Shown: in pieces, positions 10,461 through 25,400 of the stretch | Layout: each line of letters opens with the position of its first letter | Position numbering within the stretch: position 1 is the stretch's first letter | NCBI RefSeq assembly: GCF_023343835.1 | Contig: NC_064438.1 | Span: 56,196,578-56,260,577, forward strand | From: Lagopus muta | Lineage: Eukaryota > Chordata > Aves > Galliformes > Phasianidae | Reading direction: 5' to 3' | Length of the DNA stretch: 64,000 bases | Translations under genes and position numbers: made by a program | Notes under the pieces: generated by a model | What the model was told of the DNA's origin: nothing | Database searches by the model: none | Seen by the model: the letters and a program-made list of their open reading frames with translations, nothing else

Positions 10461-13400
10461 GTAGGCGGCCGCGCCGAGCCCGGAGGGGCACCTGGGGCGG
10501 GGGTTCACCTCGCCTTCCTTCCTCCTAGCCGTGCCAGTAAGGGCTGCGCTTGGTGCGTGCTGTAATGCGGGGCTTGGGAAACGAGGGAGTTCCCCTCCGG
10601 TTCCCCTTCCGCTCCTTCTGACGCTCGTAGGTGAGTTTCGGTTGGAGGATGAGGGACGCGAGCGCTGAGCCGGGCGCTGCTCAACCCGGAGCCTGCCTTG
10701 CTGCTTCCCTTTCCCTTTTCGTTTCCCCGAAGCCCTTCTGCATGTAACTCGCGGCGCTAACTCGCTGAGCAATTCTTCCTGTTGCGATGTCACGTCCTAA
10801 ACTCGCCCTGGGAGCTGCTGCTCCGTCTCTGGGAGCGAGCCTGGTGTTCAGCTTCACGTCGGTGCTGGGTTGTCCTCTCGTTCGGTCTCGCCGCACGCCG
10901 TGTTTGGGATGGACTCTCATCGAGGTCTCGCACAACGACACTTTGTCTGCTCAGAGTCATAGAATGGCCCGGGTCGGAAGGGACCTCAAGGATCACGAAT
11001 CTCCAGCCCCACCGTGCCACCCTGCTCTGGGGCTGCATTTGTCTCCTTGTTGCTCTGTAATACAGGAGCTCTCACACCCAACCTGCCTGGTTCAAGCAGG
11101 GTTTTCTTCTTCTGAACACATTTCCGTGCTGAGAGGTTGCTCACTCTCAGCTCCTCTCTCAATATTGCTGCAGCTAAACCAGATGGATTCCTGTTAATTC
11201 ACCCCAAGCTTTTGCTCCGCTGGATAATGAGGGATGCTGGTTCATCTGTCCCAGTCTCAAATGTGTTTCTTAGAGCAGAGTGGTTCTGGGTACCCCCTCC
11301 TGAATGGTCAGCCTTGGTGGCACTGGCACAGGTTGCCCAAGGAGGCTGTGGATGCCCCATCCCTGCAGGCATTCAAGGCCAGGCTGGATGTGGCTCTGGG
11401 CAGCCTGGGCTGCTAGTTGGTGACCTGCACACAGCAGGGGGTTGGAACTGGATGAGCACTGTGCTCCTTTGCAACCCAGGTCATTCTATGATGATTCTAT
11501 ACACTGTTTCTATCCACCTGTTACTCTCACTGTTAGGTACTGTGCTCCTGATCTGCTTTTTGTTTTGCTACTTTTCTAGGAAATAAGAGGAAGCTGTGAT
11601 GCAGGCATCCTTTCCTGTGCTGGGTGGGTTGTGTCTTGTGCTTCTGGTCTTCCTGCTCTTAGTAGTGAAGTGGGGGGGGGGGAGGGTTGAACTGTAGCTG
11701 AAGAACAGTTTGTTACAAGCCAGCAAAATATCTGGTGGTTGGAGTTGTGAATTGGTGTGGAGTTCAGTTCTGCATGGGAGGTCCTAAGTGCATTGTGAAA
11801 TACAGAGCTGAAAACCAGACAGACTGAAGCAGGGAATGCAGTACATCTACAGGTCTTGAAGTCAGCCTTCTGCTTGGGTAACCACCTTGGGTAGGGAGGT
11901 GGGGCGGAAAGCAGCTTTAATTTTACTTTTCCATACGGTACAGGAACACAAAATGATGTAATAAACGTATTTCCAAGCTGTGAAATCTAGGAGAGGATGG
12001 ACAGGATGCAGTGAAAAGTACACCAGAGGAGATCTGCAGTGTTTGGTGTTTCTGACTCGAGCTTCTCCTCCAGTAAGCAAGAACTGAGTTATGTGGTTGG
12101 TCACAGCTCAGCTGCCTGCTGTTTGTTAATGAATGGTGCCTCGCTTTGATTTGCCACTGAGTGTTTCTGAGTGCAGACGGGGTGCTGGAAGCTGTTGTAC
12201 TTCTTTATCCTTCATAAATAAATCCTGTGTTGCAGGGAGGATTACGTCTGAATTCTGCCCTTTCTCTCCATTCAGGTTTCTGTGAGTAGCAGAGAACCTG
12301 ACGTAGCTTCTGTTGCAGGTGTATTTCCTAGCTTGACAGTGCAGAGTAACAGTGTTCCTGCTTTACATTTATTCATCCTTATCTGTTTTCTGCAGCTGTC
12401 AGTGTTGCATTTCAGAGCCATCAGTAGAGTTGATTTGCTGAATATCTGCTTTCAGTCTTCTTTCTGGATGTGTTCTCCCTTTCATAGAATCATAGAATGG
12501 CCTGGGTTGGGTTGAAAAGGGCCATAATGATCATCTACTTTCAACCCCTGCTATGTGCATTAATCCTGGTTGGGCTCCTAAAGGCCCAAGCTCTCACCTT
12601 GACAAAAGATGTTCAAATTAATGCATTGATCTCATCTTATGGTGGACACCATCAGATTTTTATTGGAGGAGCATGGATACCCCTGGGGGTTTCAGGTAAA
12701 ATCCATCTGGGGAGCAGATCTAAAGATACTAGCAGTTTACTCTTGAGTTTGTGTATATTGGTAGCCATTGCAAGACACCAGAAGTTTTACTTCTTCATTT
12801 CACTCAGTGCTTCTGCATGACCCCACGAGAATGTATTTTCTTTCCCTGCGCCAGGGTCAGATTTAGTGGCTTGTTCATTCTGGAAGCAGATGACAACAAA
12901 ACAGAAATGTGTTCTTTTGATTAATCAAAGTAATTTGAGCTGTTAATTGCTGGCTGGCAGCCTTCAGGATCCTTGCAGTCGTTCAGGCAATTGTCTATCA
13001 AACACTCGAAGGCAGAATTTGGGGAGATCTGTCCCTCCTTCAGTAAGTGCTTGATGTTATGCTTGGAAGTGCTGTTCATTGGACTATGAATGCTGCACAG
13101 CATAAATGTGTGCATAGGGCATTCTGGCCTAGTATTAAATGTGGAGGTTGGTGGACCTGCATGCAACAGGGAGGTTGGAGCTTCATGATCCTTCAGGTCC
13201 TTTCCAACCCAAGCCATTCTATGATACACAGCAAATGGGTGAATATATGGAAATCAAAACTGCAGGCCAACTTGTAACTGAAATCTTCAGTTATAATTTT
13301 GTGAGTTCCAGAGACAGCACACGTTGGAGATGCCTCAAAACAAAACATGGGACAGCAGATCCTGCTCCTTTACAGTCCTGCAGGAAACATCAGACAAAGC

Positions 13401-16400
13401 TGAACAGGTTCCCTACATCTGCAGGGGGAAGTTAACTTGTCTTCATTGTATGTAAGCACTTCAAGCTGAGAGGCGTGTTTGCTAAATAGTTGCTGGTAAG
13501 GATGGTTGTCATATAAATAAAAGCTGGAAGACCTCTCCAGTTGGTGTGCAGCTTTCAATCAAGTTAGGAGGTTCAGCTGTCCTTCTGGTGTGTTGAACCT
13601 TGTTAAAATCGTAGAGTCAGAAGATGGTTTGTGTTGCTGGAGACGCAAAAGCTGCTCCAGCCCCACCTCTGCCATGGGCTGGGTGTCCCCCATTAGCTCA
13701 GTTGGGCCTTGTTGAACCTCATTAGATTCATCTGGGCCCTCTTTTCAAGCCTGTCTCAGTCCCTCTGGATGGTGTCCTTTTCTTCTTTTGTATCATCTGC
13801 ACCACTCAGCTTGGTGTCATCAATCAACTTGCTGAGGGTGTCTTCTGTCCCATCATCTGTGTCATTGGTAAAGGTGTTGTGTGTGGGGTGCACCACTCAC
13901 GATCAGTCTCTATCTGAACGTAGATCATTGCAATGATCCAAGCAGCTCTTTACTCACCGTATAGCCCACCCTTCCAATCTGTATCTCTCCAACTTAGAGA
14001 CAAGGTTATGATGTGGGACTGTATCAAACGCCTTGCAGAAGCCCAGGTAGATGACATCAGTTGTCTTTCCTTTGTCCGTTGGTGCCATCACTCCATCCTT
14101 GAGCACCACCAGATGGGTCAGGTGAGGTCTAATACCAGTAGATTAACACCTGCTGAGCTGTGTGTGTCTGTATAGAAATAGGCAGTGCCTTAAGCAAACA
14201 AGGCTGACTGAAAGCACTGCCCTTTGCTGAGGGCTGAGGAGTTGCTTCAGTGGTTTGTTGCTGGAGGCAAAGCACTGCTGGTTCTCTTACTTTTCACTGG
14301 TATAACAGCATTATGTATGAACTTAAATATCAGCAGTGTGGCTTTGGTTTGTTTCTTGAACTGAAGGCTGGGAAGGAGGGGTTGTCCAGGGTAAGATGTT
14401 GGGGTGCTTCTCAGCCCCCAGCCCTGGTGCTGAAGGCAGTGAGAATCCTGTGCTCTAGCATTGGGCCTTCTCAGGATGACCTCCCTGACCATCAGTAGTT
14501 AAGCAACACCAAATTTCATACACTTAGATTTTTCCCCCAGAGTTTATTAACTATCTTAATCTCTTGGATCTTACGCTATTAAAGACTTCTGATCTCTTCA
14601 TGTTGTTTTTCAAAGCGTTGTTATGTTGTCTGTGATCTCCATTTGGTTCATTTTCAGAAAGAAGCCTGGATGGGAGCTTCCAGCACCTTCTGTGAAATGA
14701 GGTGTTCAAATCCAGATACATATTAATGAGTGTCTCCACGGCCCTGATTTCCCTCTGTTTAAGAAATATATTGGCAAAAAACAACTTCCAGACCTCAGCT
14801 TAGCTTCATCTGAGAGTCTGCCATGACTCATATGAAAAGACTTCAGTCTCTCTCTGCAATGTGGAGTGTCTTTGTAAGAGGGTGAATGAGTCCATAAAGT
14901 TGATGGCTAGAATTAGCGGAGCAGCCCTGGTGCTTCTCCTCCTTATTTAATTCTTCAGTGTGAGTTGTAAAAGAGCTGGACCAGATGTATAATTTCTGGC
15001 AGCTGGAGAATTAAGTTTTGCTTCTGAAAAGAATGTTCCTTTCTGAAGCAGAAGGTCTGTTTCCAGTCCTCTGGTGTGACAGTGATGGAGTCGGAAATGT
15101 TAGTCATAAACTTGCAAATCCTTTTTTCTGATGCTTTGCTTCCTTCCTGTTGGGAAGGTATACGGTGGCAAGGAAGCCATGTGGTGCTAATGCCTGTTTA
15201 ATTATTCTCTGCAGGTTTGGAACTCTTATTGCCAGCTAAAATAGCCTCATTACAGCTTAGGTTGAGTCTCTTCGTAGAGCTGTTCAAGACTTCTGAAAGC
15301 AGATGGTGATTCTGTTGGGAATTGGCATACCCAGTCCACCCTCTGCCTTAGCAACCTGAAGTCATTAACTTTCTGCAGGAGTACAAATTCTCTTTATATG
15401 AATGAGTTTTCTAGCCTGATTTTCCTCTTTTTATGCATAATAAATTCCTGGTACCTTTCAGGGCTGAAAAGCTGCAATAATTCTCTTGTGTTTCTTGGCT
15501 GGAATGTTTTCTCTAGCTTCAGTTCTTGTGTAGTATGGATGCATGAATACGAACAGTCAGTTTTGACTCTCAATCTCACCACTTAGCAACAACTGAAAGA
15601 TTTTATAGCAGTTTTCTTCTTGGCTTGCTTACCATGCCTTCATCTATTAGCTCAGGTCTTCTGCTCTGTCAATTCCATCTCTTCTCAGATTGAGAGGATG
15701 TGCCCAATAAAGCCAGCCGAATGTATCTGCCTCTGTGCCTCAGCTGGTTCCATCTCAATGAACAGTTTGTCTGTGGTCTCTGGGCTCTTTGGAGCATCCT
15801 CTACATCTACCATGTGAGTGAGAGCAGTCTGGAGCCTTGCAGAACCTTGTGCTTATGGCTACCAGGATGGCTGAGCTCAAGGAGCTGGGTTGCTAAATCT
15901 GAGACCGCCTCCATCCCTCTTACAGTGAGCAATCCTCAGCTTGGCTTCCTCCTTGGAGTGAAGCAACCCAGCTCATACTGAGAGCATCCTACAACCATCT
16001 CAGGCTCTTATCTGAAAGATCTAGCCAAGACCAGGCATCTGAAATGCTGCAGTGCTGCTCTACAGAGGGCTGTCATCCTCCATTCCCCTCACCTACGGAG
16101 CCAGCTGCTGGGTGGGCTCCATCTTCTTTGGTTGCCAGAGGTGCATTTGCTTTCCTGTGTCACATTAAAGCTATGCAAATAGTTTCTATAGCAACAGGTC
16201 TTTTTGCTGAGCTCTGACGCAAAGTCCTGAAAGGTCTTTCTCATTCTGTCTTTATCCGGTTATGATTTTTTTTTTAAATCAACTCTTGAGGAAGATAAAG
16301 GGGGAAATTAATTCTGATCTGTTTCAGGAGTTGCAGCAGGAATGACCGCTTAGTCTTTAACAGCCCAATGAAGTTTCTATATCAGAACATGGGATCTGGG

Positions 16401-19400
16401 CTGGCGGATGTACCGACTGGAATAACTGTCTGTAACTCTGTGCTTGCTCTTGTTCACTTCCTTACAGCTGTGTATTTTTATCCAAACCTTTGTATTCCTT
16501 TAACGTGATGCACCTGGGCTTAAGCAACAAGTTCACTCAGCCTTTCTTGGGTGGCGGAGAATGAAAGTAGTGATGTTTGCAGGCTCCTTTGGTGCGTTGA
16601 CAGTGTTTGGTAGCAGCTCAAGCACAGCTGTGACTAATAAAAGCAGGGTGAATTGAGGGAAGTATCATCCCAAGGGGCCAAGAGATGGATGTGCCAACCT
16701 CCTTGTAAGCAGAGGATGTGCAAATCTTGTCCTTTTCTTGATATGGAGGATTACACGGATGGCACTTGGAGGGAGTTTTTCCTTGTTGAATTAAGGCGCA
16801 GCAGGATACAGTCCAGCATCTTGGCTCAGCTACCTTTACCTGACTCATCTGATGCCACTCAGGGCTTGGATTCGAAAGGATGTGTGTGTATGGGAGGTGC
16901 TGAGACAGACACAGACTTTGAACGGTGCTCATTTTTCAGGAGAGGCAGCTTGTAAAGTGAGCAGGAATGACTCGAGCAGGACTGGAGCTCTGCTCTTACA
17001 GCACAGTCAGGTGCTGGCCTTCTGTCTCACCTCTTGTTTTGCCTCTGTCTGCCTGGTATCACCTGGCAGTGGTGAAGGGGTAGCAGAGGGGTTAACACGA
17101 AGCTTCTTTCTTCCTCTGTGGCTTCTGGCCCTCCTCCTCCTCCAGGTGCTGGTTGTTCCAATTGACACAGCTTGCTGTGGGCACAACTGGAGAAGTTTTG
17201 CAGCTGAGCAGCTCTCGGCTGTCACCTGGCTGCAGTTTGTTAGTAATATTCAGAAGATCTTATGCAAAATTGACAAGATCTGTATAAATGAGAAGTTTGA
17301 AATACCCTGCAGCTCTGTGGTTATATTCTTGGCACAAAGATCTACGTGCTTATTTGCTTCTAAACTTCCTTCGCTGCCCAAGCTGCCATAACCTGACAGA
17401 GGATATGCAAAAAGGAGGGATGACCTTTGTGTACCTATTTAATTGCTTTGGCCATGGGGAGGGATGTATTTCTTTTCCTGAGGTTGCCTGTGTGACACTT
17501 GATGGGTCTGCTGGCCTTCTTTTTCCCTGCCCTACGCTATGGTAACAGCTGCCTCCATAACACAACACAACTCCTCCTTCTTCAACTCTTCACAAGGGTA
17601 GATAATGGCAGGTCAAGGGGAAATGGTTTGAAGCTGAGGGAGGGCAGATGGAGGTTGGATGTCAGGGGGAAGTTGTGTGCTGTGAGAGTGGTGAGGTGCT
17701 GGAACAGCTGCCCAGAGAGGCTGTGATGCCCCGTCCATCCCTGGAGGTGTTGAAGGCCAGGTTGGATGGGGCCCTGGGCAGCCTGGGCTGCTGTGAAATG
17801 TGGAGGTTGGTGGCCCTGCATGGTACAGGGGGGTTGGAGCTTCGTGATCCTTGAGGTCTCTCTTAACCCAAGCCATTCTGTAATTCTGGTAACTGATCTT
17901 GGCCCCTTGGATGAAGTCTCTAAGGACCCACTTATATATATTTCATCAATGAGTTTGTATATGCATACATTTATGTGTGTTTGGATATTAATATGAGACT
18001 TTTCCGTGTTGAATTACCTTCTGCTGTGTGACACAATGCTGTCACACATTACGGTGGCTCTTAATGAGGATGTGAACATTTCTTATTGTCCTGAACATTC
18101 TGCTCCACAACTGTGCTGACGTAAATCCATATCTAACATCAGGCCCCGATGCGCTGCTGGCAGTGCTGGTGTGAGCCAAGCTGGTGGTCTAATAACAGCA
18201 TCAGTTGCTCTGGAGATGCTTCTGGGATCTGTTTGGCTTTTGTTTTATCAGTGCTGGGCATAGCAGCAGGTTTTGTGAAACCACTGTTTGCCTTTCTGCT
18301 GTGGAAATGGCACATCTGTGGAGCGCGGGGTGAGTGCTGAGAACCTGCATTACTGCTCTGGCTTCTCTTTGTTGTCCTCCAAGCCTGCTCTCTTCCAAAT
18401 TCTGTCTCTTTCTGGCTGCATTCATAATACAACAGCATGATGCTTCCCATGTAATCAAAAACCTTCCCAACAGTGTCTGGTGTAAACTGGGCTGTAAAAT
18501 TTGATGCACGAAATCATGTGCCTTTATGGGATTTTTTCCTGGCCTCTTTCATGCCCTCTGTCCCTGCTCAGAAGCCTTCTGGGCTTCAGCCCTGCTGTTC
18601 TGCAGGTCGCCAGCCCTTCTTGAGAAGGACGTGCATAGCAGGCAGAACATCTTGCACACAGTTTCCAGGGTTACCTGTGTAGTGCTGATAGCAAGCAGGA
18701 AATTAAAATGCTCCGTGATGATGATACGTATCGACAACAGATGGTGGCCATTAGGTGTGCGTGCATGTCAGGGGAAGGCATAAAGGCATAAAGCCAAACA
18801 GAGTGGCTCCTTGTTCCCTTACGGCCATGGTGGGTCTTTGCTTCTTGGAAATGACTCCAAGTGTGTGTGGCTTCAAGCTAACTTCTTTGCAGAGCTCCTT
18901 GTGCTGATTGTCAGCCCTTCTGTCCCTTCCCTCACTCTGTTTTTCCCTCTGTTTTCTCTCGTCTCCTAAAAGGCTCCCTTACCTTGGGGCTGTTCTACTT
19001 TGAAACTCTCCAAACACGGTCTTGCTCACTGTGGCCTTTCTTTGTGGAGACCACAGTGATCTGCTGTAACCTGAACTGAAGGATCCTGGGGGACTTTAAT
19101 ATCAGGGGGTTGCTAAATCTTGGAAAACCAACTGAGGATCTGTTGTGCTGAGCTCTGGGACTAGCAAAGTCTCATGCTACGTGTTCCTTTCCTTACTGCA
19201 CCAACTCTTCCTCTTGATGGGTTTCTCCATATTAAGTCTCCATTACATCTGAGATGCAGAATTCAGAAGCAGTATACAATGCGTGCTTGCTCTCAGTGCA
19301 GAACAGCAAATATCCCCCTGATCTTTGGCTACAGATCTTTCTGACTGCTGCATGTGCCTGGTCAGCTGCTGGCTGGTGTGCTTCAGGGTGAGATGCAAAG

Positions 19401-22400
19401 CTATCGTCTGGGCATGGAGCATCCTGGAGGATAGCAATGCTGGTGTTGGGGCTGCAGAAACCACTGTGATGGCTTAGTTTTTCTCAAACCTAAGGCTCAG
19501 CTTTGCTCGAGGTATGTGCAAGCACAATGAAAACCCATCTAGACGTGTGCTCTGCTCCTCATTGCTGGCTTGATGAGATGTAGTTTTAATTGATATTAGA
19601 TGCTAGAAGTTCCACAAAGGCTGGATTTGTTCTAACCTGGGCACAAACTATTATTCAAATAGAACACTACAGACTGACTTTTGACGTAGTGTACATGCGG
19701 TTGTGATTGTGTCCAAACCAAAGTGTGCTGGTGATGCTACTCCTTGCTTCCCATAACTCAGCCCTAAAATCTATACTTTTGAGCCACAAATCTACTGAGA
19801 TATTGGCTGGAAGAAGCTTCCATGCTTGTGCATGTATTTTTCTTAATGCAAATATTTAATTTCAGATGTTCTGAACGATGCCATCTTTGACGAAGACCAC
19901 GATGAGATGGTAATTGTGAAGGACATAGACATGTTCTCATTGTGTGAGCATCACCTCGTTCCATTTGTTGGAAAGGTAACTCTTCCTCGTCAAACAAACG
20001 TGGGAATACGTGATAAAAGACACATGTAAAAGACTTTGTAGCTATAACTGCAAAGCTTTTAAAGCTGTAAGTATTTACTGCTTACGGCTATGATTCTAAA
20101 AGTCAATCTCCAGAGAATACAAATAAGAAAGACCTCCTTAATGTGAGTTTTATTTGGATTTAAAGCTCTATGCTCAACCTTTCCTAGTCTAACTAATCTA
20201 ATGGTTTCTGACATTTCACATTAAAGCTCTTCTTTGTGAAGCAGCAGCAAGCCTCGAGGGCAGACATCTTGATATTAAACCAGCTCACCCTGCACGCTGC
20301 CTCCGTCACGGATTTAGTTGCTGGCTCAGAGCTATCCTGTGCCTCTGTGAATGGAGCAAACTTCTGATTAGCAGCCCTCTGTTAAATGGGCTGGCAGGAG
20401 GCTGCGTGGCTTGGGACTCCCAAGTACAGAGCTGGTGTTTCAAATGGTGCTACCAACAGCTGAACGCTCCCCCCTGATCCCCACCACCAACAAAAACAAC
20501 TCAACGTCTGTCAGCTTGAATAGTTCAGTGTTGGTAGTTCTGAAAACCTCAGCCTCCTCACTCTTGTAAGAGCACAGGAGGATGGGCCTTATTCTGATCC
20601 GTCTGTTCTCCATTGAGTGCTCCCAGGACAGAGGAGCAAGTGCTCTTGTAATCTGTCAAATTTGATCAGTACCACAAAATGTTCCAAGTAAACTGTCCCC
20701 CAAAAATGAAACACCCCGACAGAAACCAACTGTTTATTGAGTCAACTCATTTTCCTCCGCTTTCTTTTCTTACTGTTAGCATTTTCTACCAGAGAACAAA
20801 ATAACTTCTGTTCCTGTGAAAGCTTTCTATTTCACCTGTTATTCTTGGTTACTCGGTCTGTGTGTGTTCACTTCATTACTTCTGTGGCAATCCATGCGTT
20901 CCTTTTACATCTAGCAGTTTAGCCTGTGTGCTTTGGAGAAATCTCACAAGCACTGAGTTGGTCCTGCTCATACAGTGGTCTGCTGAATGCCTGAGTACAC
21001 CTCTAAATGTTCTCAGCCTAACCATTCTCCTGCTGGGTACATCAAACAGGCTGCAAATCCCCATCAGCAGATCTTGTATTTGCAGCTCTATGTTGAATGA
21101 AATCCAGAAATTCACACACACACACAAATTACTCTGTGGGGAACAAGATTCAGCACTTATTTCTGAGTTATGTCTCTTGCTTTATCTGAAATGTTTCGTG
21201 TCTTTTCAGGTGTCAGTGGGTTGATTACCCAACAGAAGTGATAGGAATGAGCGAGTTAGCCAGGTAATTAGGTGTGCTGTGGTGCCTCTACCTGCAGGTA
21301 CAGCAAAACAGGGCTCTGAGGTGGGGCCTCCAGGCAAAGCACGAAGGCAGAATCCTACACTGATGCTCCCCTACCTTATTGTGGCTAATTTTTCAAGTCT
21401 CTGATACAGTGACATAAGTGCTGGTTTGTAATCTGTCACTAGTGTGAGCCCACTTGATTTCAGCAGCCTTCTGTATAGCAGGAAGCTGAATGCCTTTCCT
21501 TCTCCCGTCAGATCTGAGCACTTTTCTACTCCATAACTCATTTCAGCCTAGTGCAGTTACATGTTCCTGATGGGTGTTCAGTCAGTCCGTGGTCAGGCAG
21601 GACAGAAGCTGGCTGATTCATACAGTGATCTGTGGTGCTACTGGTAGCACATGAGTTGGCATTAAAGCAATAATAGTAGAGAAACAACAGAAAGTGCAGC
21701 CTGGTTTTGGTGGCAAAGTACTTCTTGCCATCAGATCCTTTACTGGAATGGCAGTCCTTCTCTCTCCCTTTATCCACTGTAGGACTTGAAAGAAAAGCAT
21801 GGCTATGTCAGATGGACAGGGCTGCGCTGAGTAGTAACAAGTAATGCTTTTTGTGCCTAAAGACAGCATCTGTGGCATTCCTGAGACTTGGAACATAAGC
21901 CTTGACTTTCAGAGAACTGATTTTCCTCTCCTGCCTCAGAATGCTGTACTTATCCTGCACCAGGGCACTGACCTCACGAGGCATTACAGCCTTTGATAGC
22001 TCCACAGTTAATTTTTCAGGCTTGTTCCTCCCACATGCTAAGATTTCTGGGCTGTTCACTACTGGGACATATGCACATCTCACTCTCTATGCATGGGTTT
22101 TGTACACGTTTGGAAGTTTGGTTTTCATTCTGCTAATGGCTTGTTCTCCTCTGTCTAGGTACATATTGGCTATCTTCCTAACAAACAAGTACTTGGCCTC
22201 AGCAAGCTCGCTAGGTAAGTGCTAATGTAATGAAAGTGATGCTAATTTGTAAAAAGGATTCCAAGCTGTGCTAACTGTGTTAATCTTGCTAATCTTGTCC
22301 CCCTCTGAAGCTCAGCACACTTTGTGTCCTGGATTTGGATTTAAACCAATCCTCAGCATTACACGTTTGTGTGTGTGTGTGTGGAGAGGACAGATGAGTG

Positions 22401-25400
22401 TTAGAGCTCTGTCTTAATTAATATCACAGTTAATTGGAATAGAGCCATAACACTTCTGCACGTCCATCTGTCCAGAACATTGGTGTTGAAAGAGAACGCA
22501 GAAGCAAGAACAAGTGGAGAGTCTTGGCTGTGTCATCAGCAGGCAGATTGGGGATCTCCAGCAGCTGGAGATCTGCGTGTGTTTGGACTGATAAGAGCAG
22601 GGATCTCAAACTGCAGACCAACACACCGTCTGGATCCGAATGCAAAGCTTTCATCAGATAAATCTGGCATTTCTTTCTTTCTCTCATGGCCTGCTGAGAG
22701 AGTCATGGGGTAGACTTTTTTGCTAAGGCTCCGCTTTAGAAAGAAAGTATTTAAGATACACTGGAGAAACCCACTTGTTATGTAAAATATTGTTTTCCCT
22801 GGCAAGTGCCCTTGGGTCAGGGCTGTTGCTGAGTTGTGTTATAAGGTGACAATTTAATGGGGGATGGTAGATCCCTCACCTGGGCAGATGATTGGGCACC
22901 TGAGTGGAAGGATGTCTTGCAGCTTGAAAACACGGGCTGTAGTCCAGAAAAACCACATAGGACACACTTATACTTTCCTGATACATCTGTTAATCTTTCT
23001 GTAGTTCCAATCACACCAAGGAGAATTAGCCTAGTAATTCTGCATGCCTGTGAGTTTTCTTAGTGGGTAAGAGATGTGTGGTGTGTGATGCTGAAGTGCT
23101 TTAAAATCAGCCATCTCTGCTCTGTGCTCTGCTTGCACAGCAGTGAGTTTGGGCTGGAAGCAGAAGGGCCCTGGGAGGTCACGTTTTGAACCTCGTATTA
23201 CAGGGCAACCAGCTTCACATCTTCTAGCAGCGCTTGCAGGAGTGGAATTTGCTCTGATCAGAAGGCTGACACAGTTAAACACTTAAATTCTCGTGGCAGA
23301 CATTGGTTATGCCTGCACTTAGCTGCCTCCTGATACTGTAGGATCTGCCATTGCCTCTGGGTTTGCTGGTTTAGAACTGTCTCAAATGGTCCTTAATGCA
23401 AGTGGCAGCATTGTGCTAGAAGAGTCCAGTTTTCCCACTGTTTATTCTCAGTATGAAATATGTTTGGGTGTGTGCATGTCTTCCTGCACTGTTCTCTGAA
23501 TGTTAAATATTGCCCTTTTTTTTCTCTTCTCAAGTGAGGGTAAAACTTCCATATCCTTCAATAATGAAAAGATTAGATCCTTGTATAACCAAATCTTCTC
23601 TATCCTTGCTTGCTTTTCTGTACTCGCCATGAGGAGATCTGTAGGCCAAATAGTGCTTCCTTTTCTCGCCCTATATAATGCAACCAGTGTTCACACAAAG
23701 ATTTGTGAGGCTGTTGGTACTGGAGACCTAATCTTTCATAATAGGATTAGTCTAATGTGGTGTGTTCCTGCCGTCGGGATGACCTGCATTCAGCAGACAA
23801 ACACTTTTCCTTGGATTTTAAGCTCAGGTTTGATAACACCACCTCTGTTTTCACGCAGACATGCTTACAGGACACACACAGAACAAACCCCAAGCATCAA
23901 TTGTGTTTCTAAATGTCTAAATATTATGTTGCTTTGTTCAGAATAGCTATAACACGGCCATTTCATTTCTGGAGGGGACTTTCTGCATATAATTCTCTCT
24001 CCAAAGCAGCAGGCAAGTCTCATTGTCAGAAATGTTTCTTGTAAGTGATGCCTCAGGCTGCCAGCCAGGGTCTGGCTTTTGTCTGCTCTGACCAGATGGG
24101 TATTGAATTTTTCTGCAGCAACTTTTAACATGGCCACTTGACGTGTAATTAAGCATTTGGTCTGCATGCATAAGGACTGCATGAATAACTCGCTGAGTCA
24201 CAGAGCAGCCATGGACTTTTTTTCTTGAAATATGTGGATTTCGGCACTGTGTTGATAGATGATCAAACCATCACTCGAATCGCTTTGCAGATGGCTTGCA
24301 TTTGAAACCCTGTTAGAGATGAGCATCAAGGTGAGCCCTGCACTGAAATGTGAAGGATGGGTAGAGAGTATCTGCTTTATTGTAGGATCATAGAATGGCT
24401 TGGGTTGGAAGGGACCTCAAGGATCACCAAGCTCCAACCCCCCTGCTGCAGGCAGGGCCACCAACCTCCACATCTAATAAAAACAATTATTTTCCCACAG
24501 CTCTCAGTTAAATCTGGGGTTAAATGTAGGAATCTAGAACATCTCTTGCTTAAGGCCAGTAGCCTTCTGGGAATCCCAGTATCTGAACATCCTTAAAACA
24601 GCATTTGGTGGGCAGTCTGTTAACTCAAGGATTAGCTTTCAGGGAGTCTTTGGCTGTGGATTCCCTTGCAAGCATGTGGTCCAGGTGGGTGGTAGAACAA
24701 ATACTTCAGAAGTAACAACCAAAGCAAAGAAGCTCCAAGGAGAAGTGATAGGTCTGCCCCTAAAATGGTGGGGTAGCAGACAAGGGGTACCTGCCACTAG
24801 AACCAGCAATGGTAAGGGAATTCATTGAGCCATGCCAACCAGGGGCTGAGCACAAGCATTGCTGGATGGATTTCCAGGAAGAGCTTTGATCAATACAGTG
24901 ATCTGTTGGTAGTGGAAAGATCAGACAATATTCAGAAAGGAATAACTGAAACAAATTGCCTTTTTCTCTTCTAGGATTGTGGAGATATACAGTAGAAGAC
25001 TACAAGGTAAACAACTGGATCTTTTTATTGCTTGTGCAGCCCTTTGCTGGCTAGCTTGGTGTAGCAGTAATTAGAGGTGGGCTACAGCTGTTCAGATTTT
25101 AGAGAGTGAAGAAAAGCAGTGCGTTCTTGAAGAGGTGTTTCTCATCTGTCTCCTTACTTAGCCTCTGCGTTTCCCCTGAGGGGTAAAATGTGCCTATGAA
25201 AATGAATGTAGGCAGGAACTGATTCGTGGGATAAATGTAAGATACAGCTGCAAGGAATAACTGGAGTTGCTGGATGCTGCTGGAGGTGTGCTCTCCTCCA
25301 GATGATTGAGCATGCCTTCAAGGAGTGTTGTCAGAAGAGATGGACTGAGAGCTGCTGTATTAAGGAAGTTTGCTGCTCTGGAGAAGCTACAGGAGCTACA

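Larger units (their letters stand above)
9935..10950. promoter_or_regulatory. GCH1: CpG island over GCH1 promoter, exon 1 and start of intron 1
   Basis: CpG density and GC content rise sharply at about 9935, stay high through exon 1 and the first few hundred bases of intron 1, and fall by about 10,950. The boundaries were judged by eye. Confidence 0.8.
10461..19865 (+). other. GCH1: GCH1 intron 1 (9.4 kb)
   Basis: This large first intron holds CR1 fragments at 10956-11040, 11321-11500, 12483-12590, 13137-13227, 13605-14125 and 17597-17888. Between about 14,130 and 17,590, and again from 17,890 to 19,865, I saw no gene, RNA or recognisable repeat. Confidence 0.85.

Noticed and set aside
11137..11586. 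149-codon plus ORF in GCH1 intron 1 sharing a peptide with 62633-62830
   Set aside because: The shared part is the CR1 3' region read in the same frame, and there are no splice or expression signals.
17648..17854. 68-residue ORF with an identical peptide at 26719-26925 on the other strand
   Set aside because: The identity comes from the shared CR1 3' end, which is non-coding. It is treated as a repeat pair, not a duplicated gene.
22369..22383. GT and CA dinucleotide runs in GCH1 introns (also 21113-21126)
   Set aside because: Too short to be noteworthy microsatellites.
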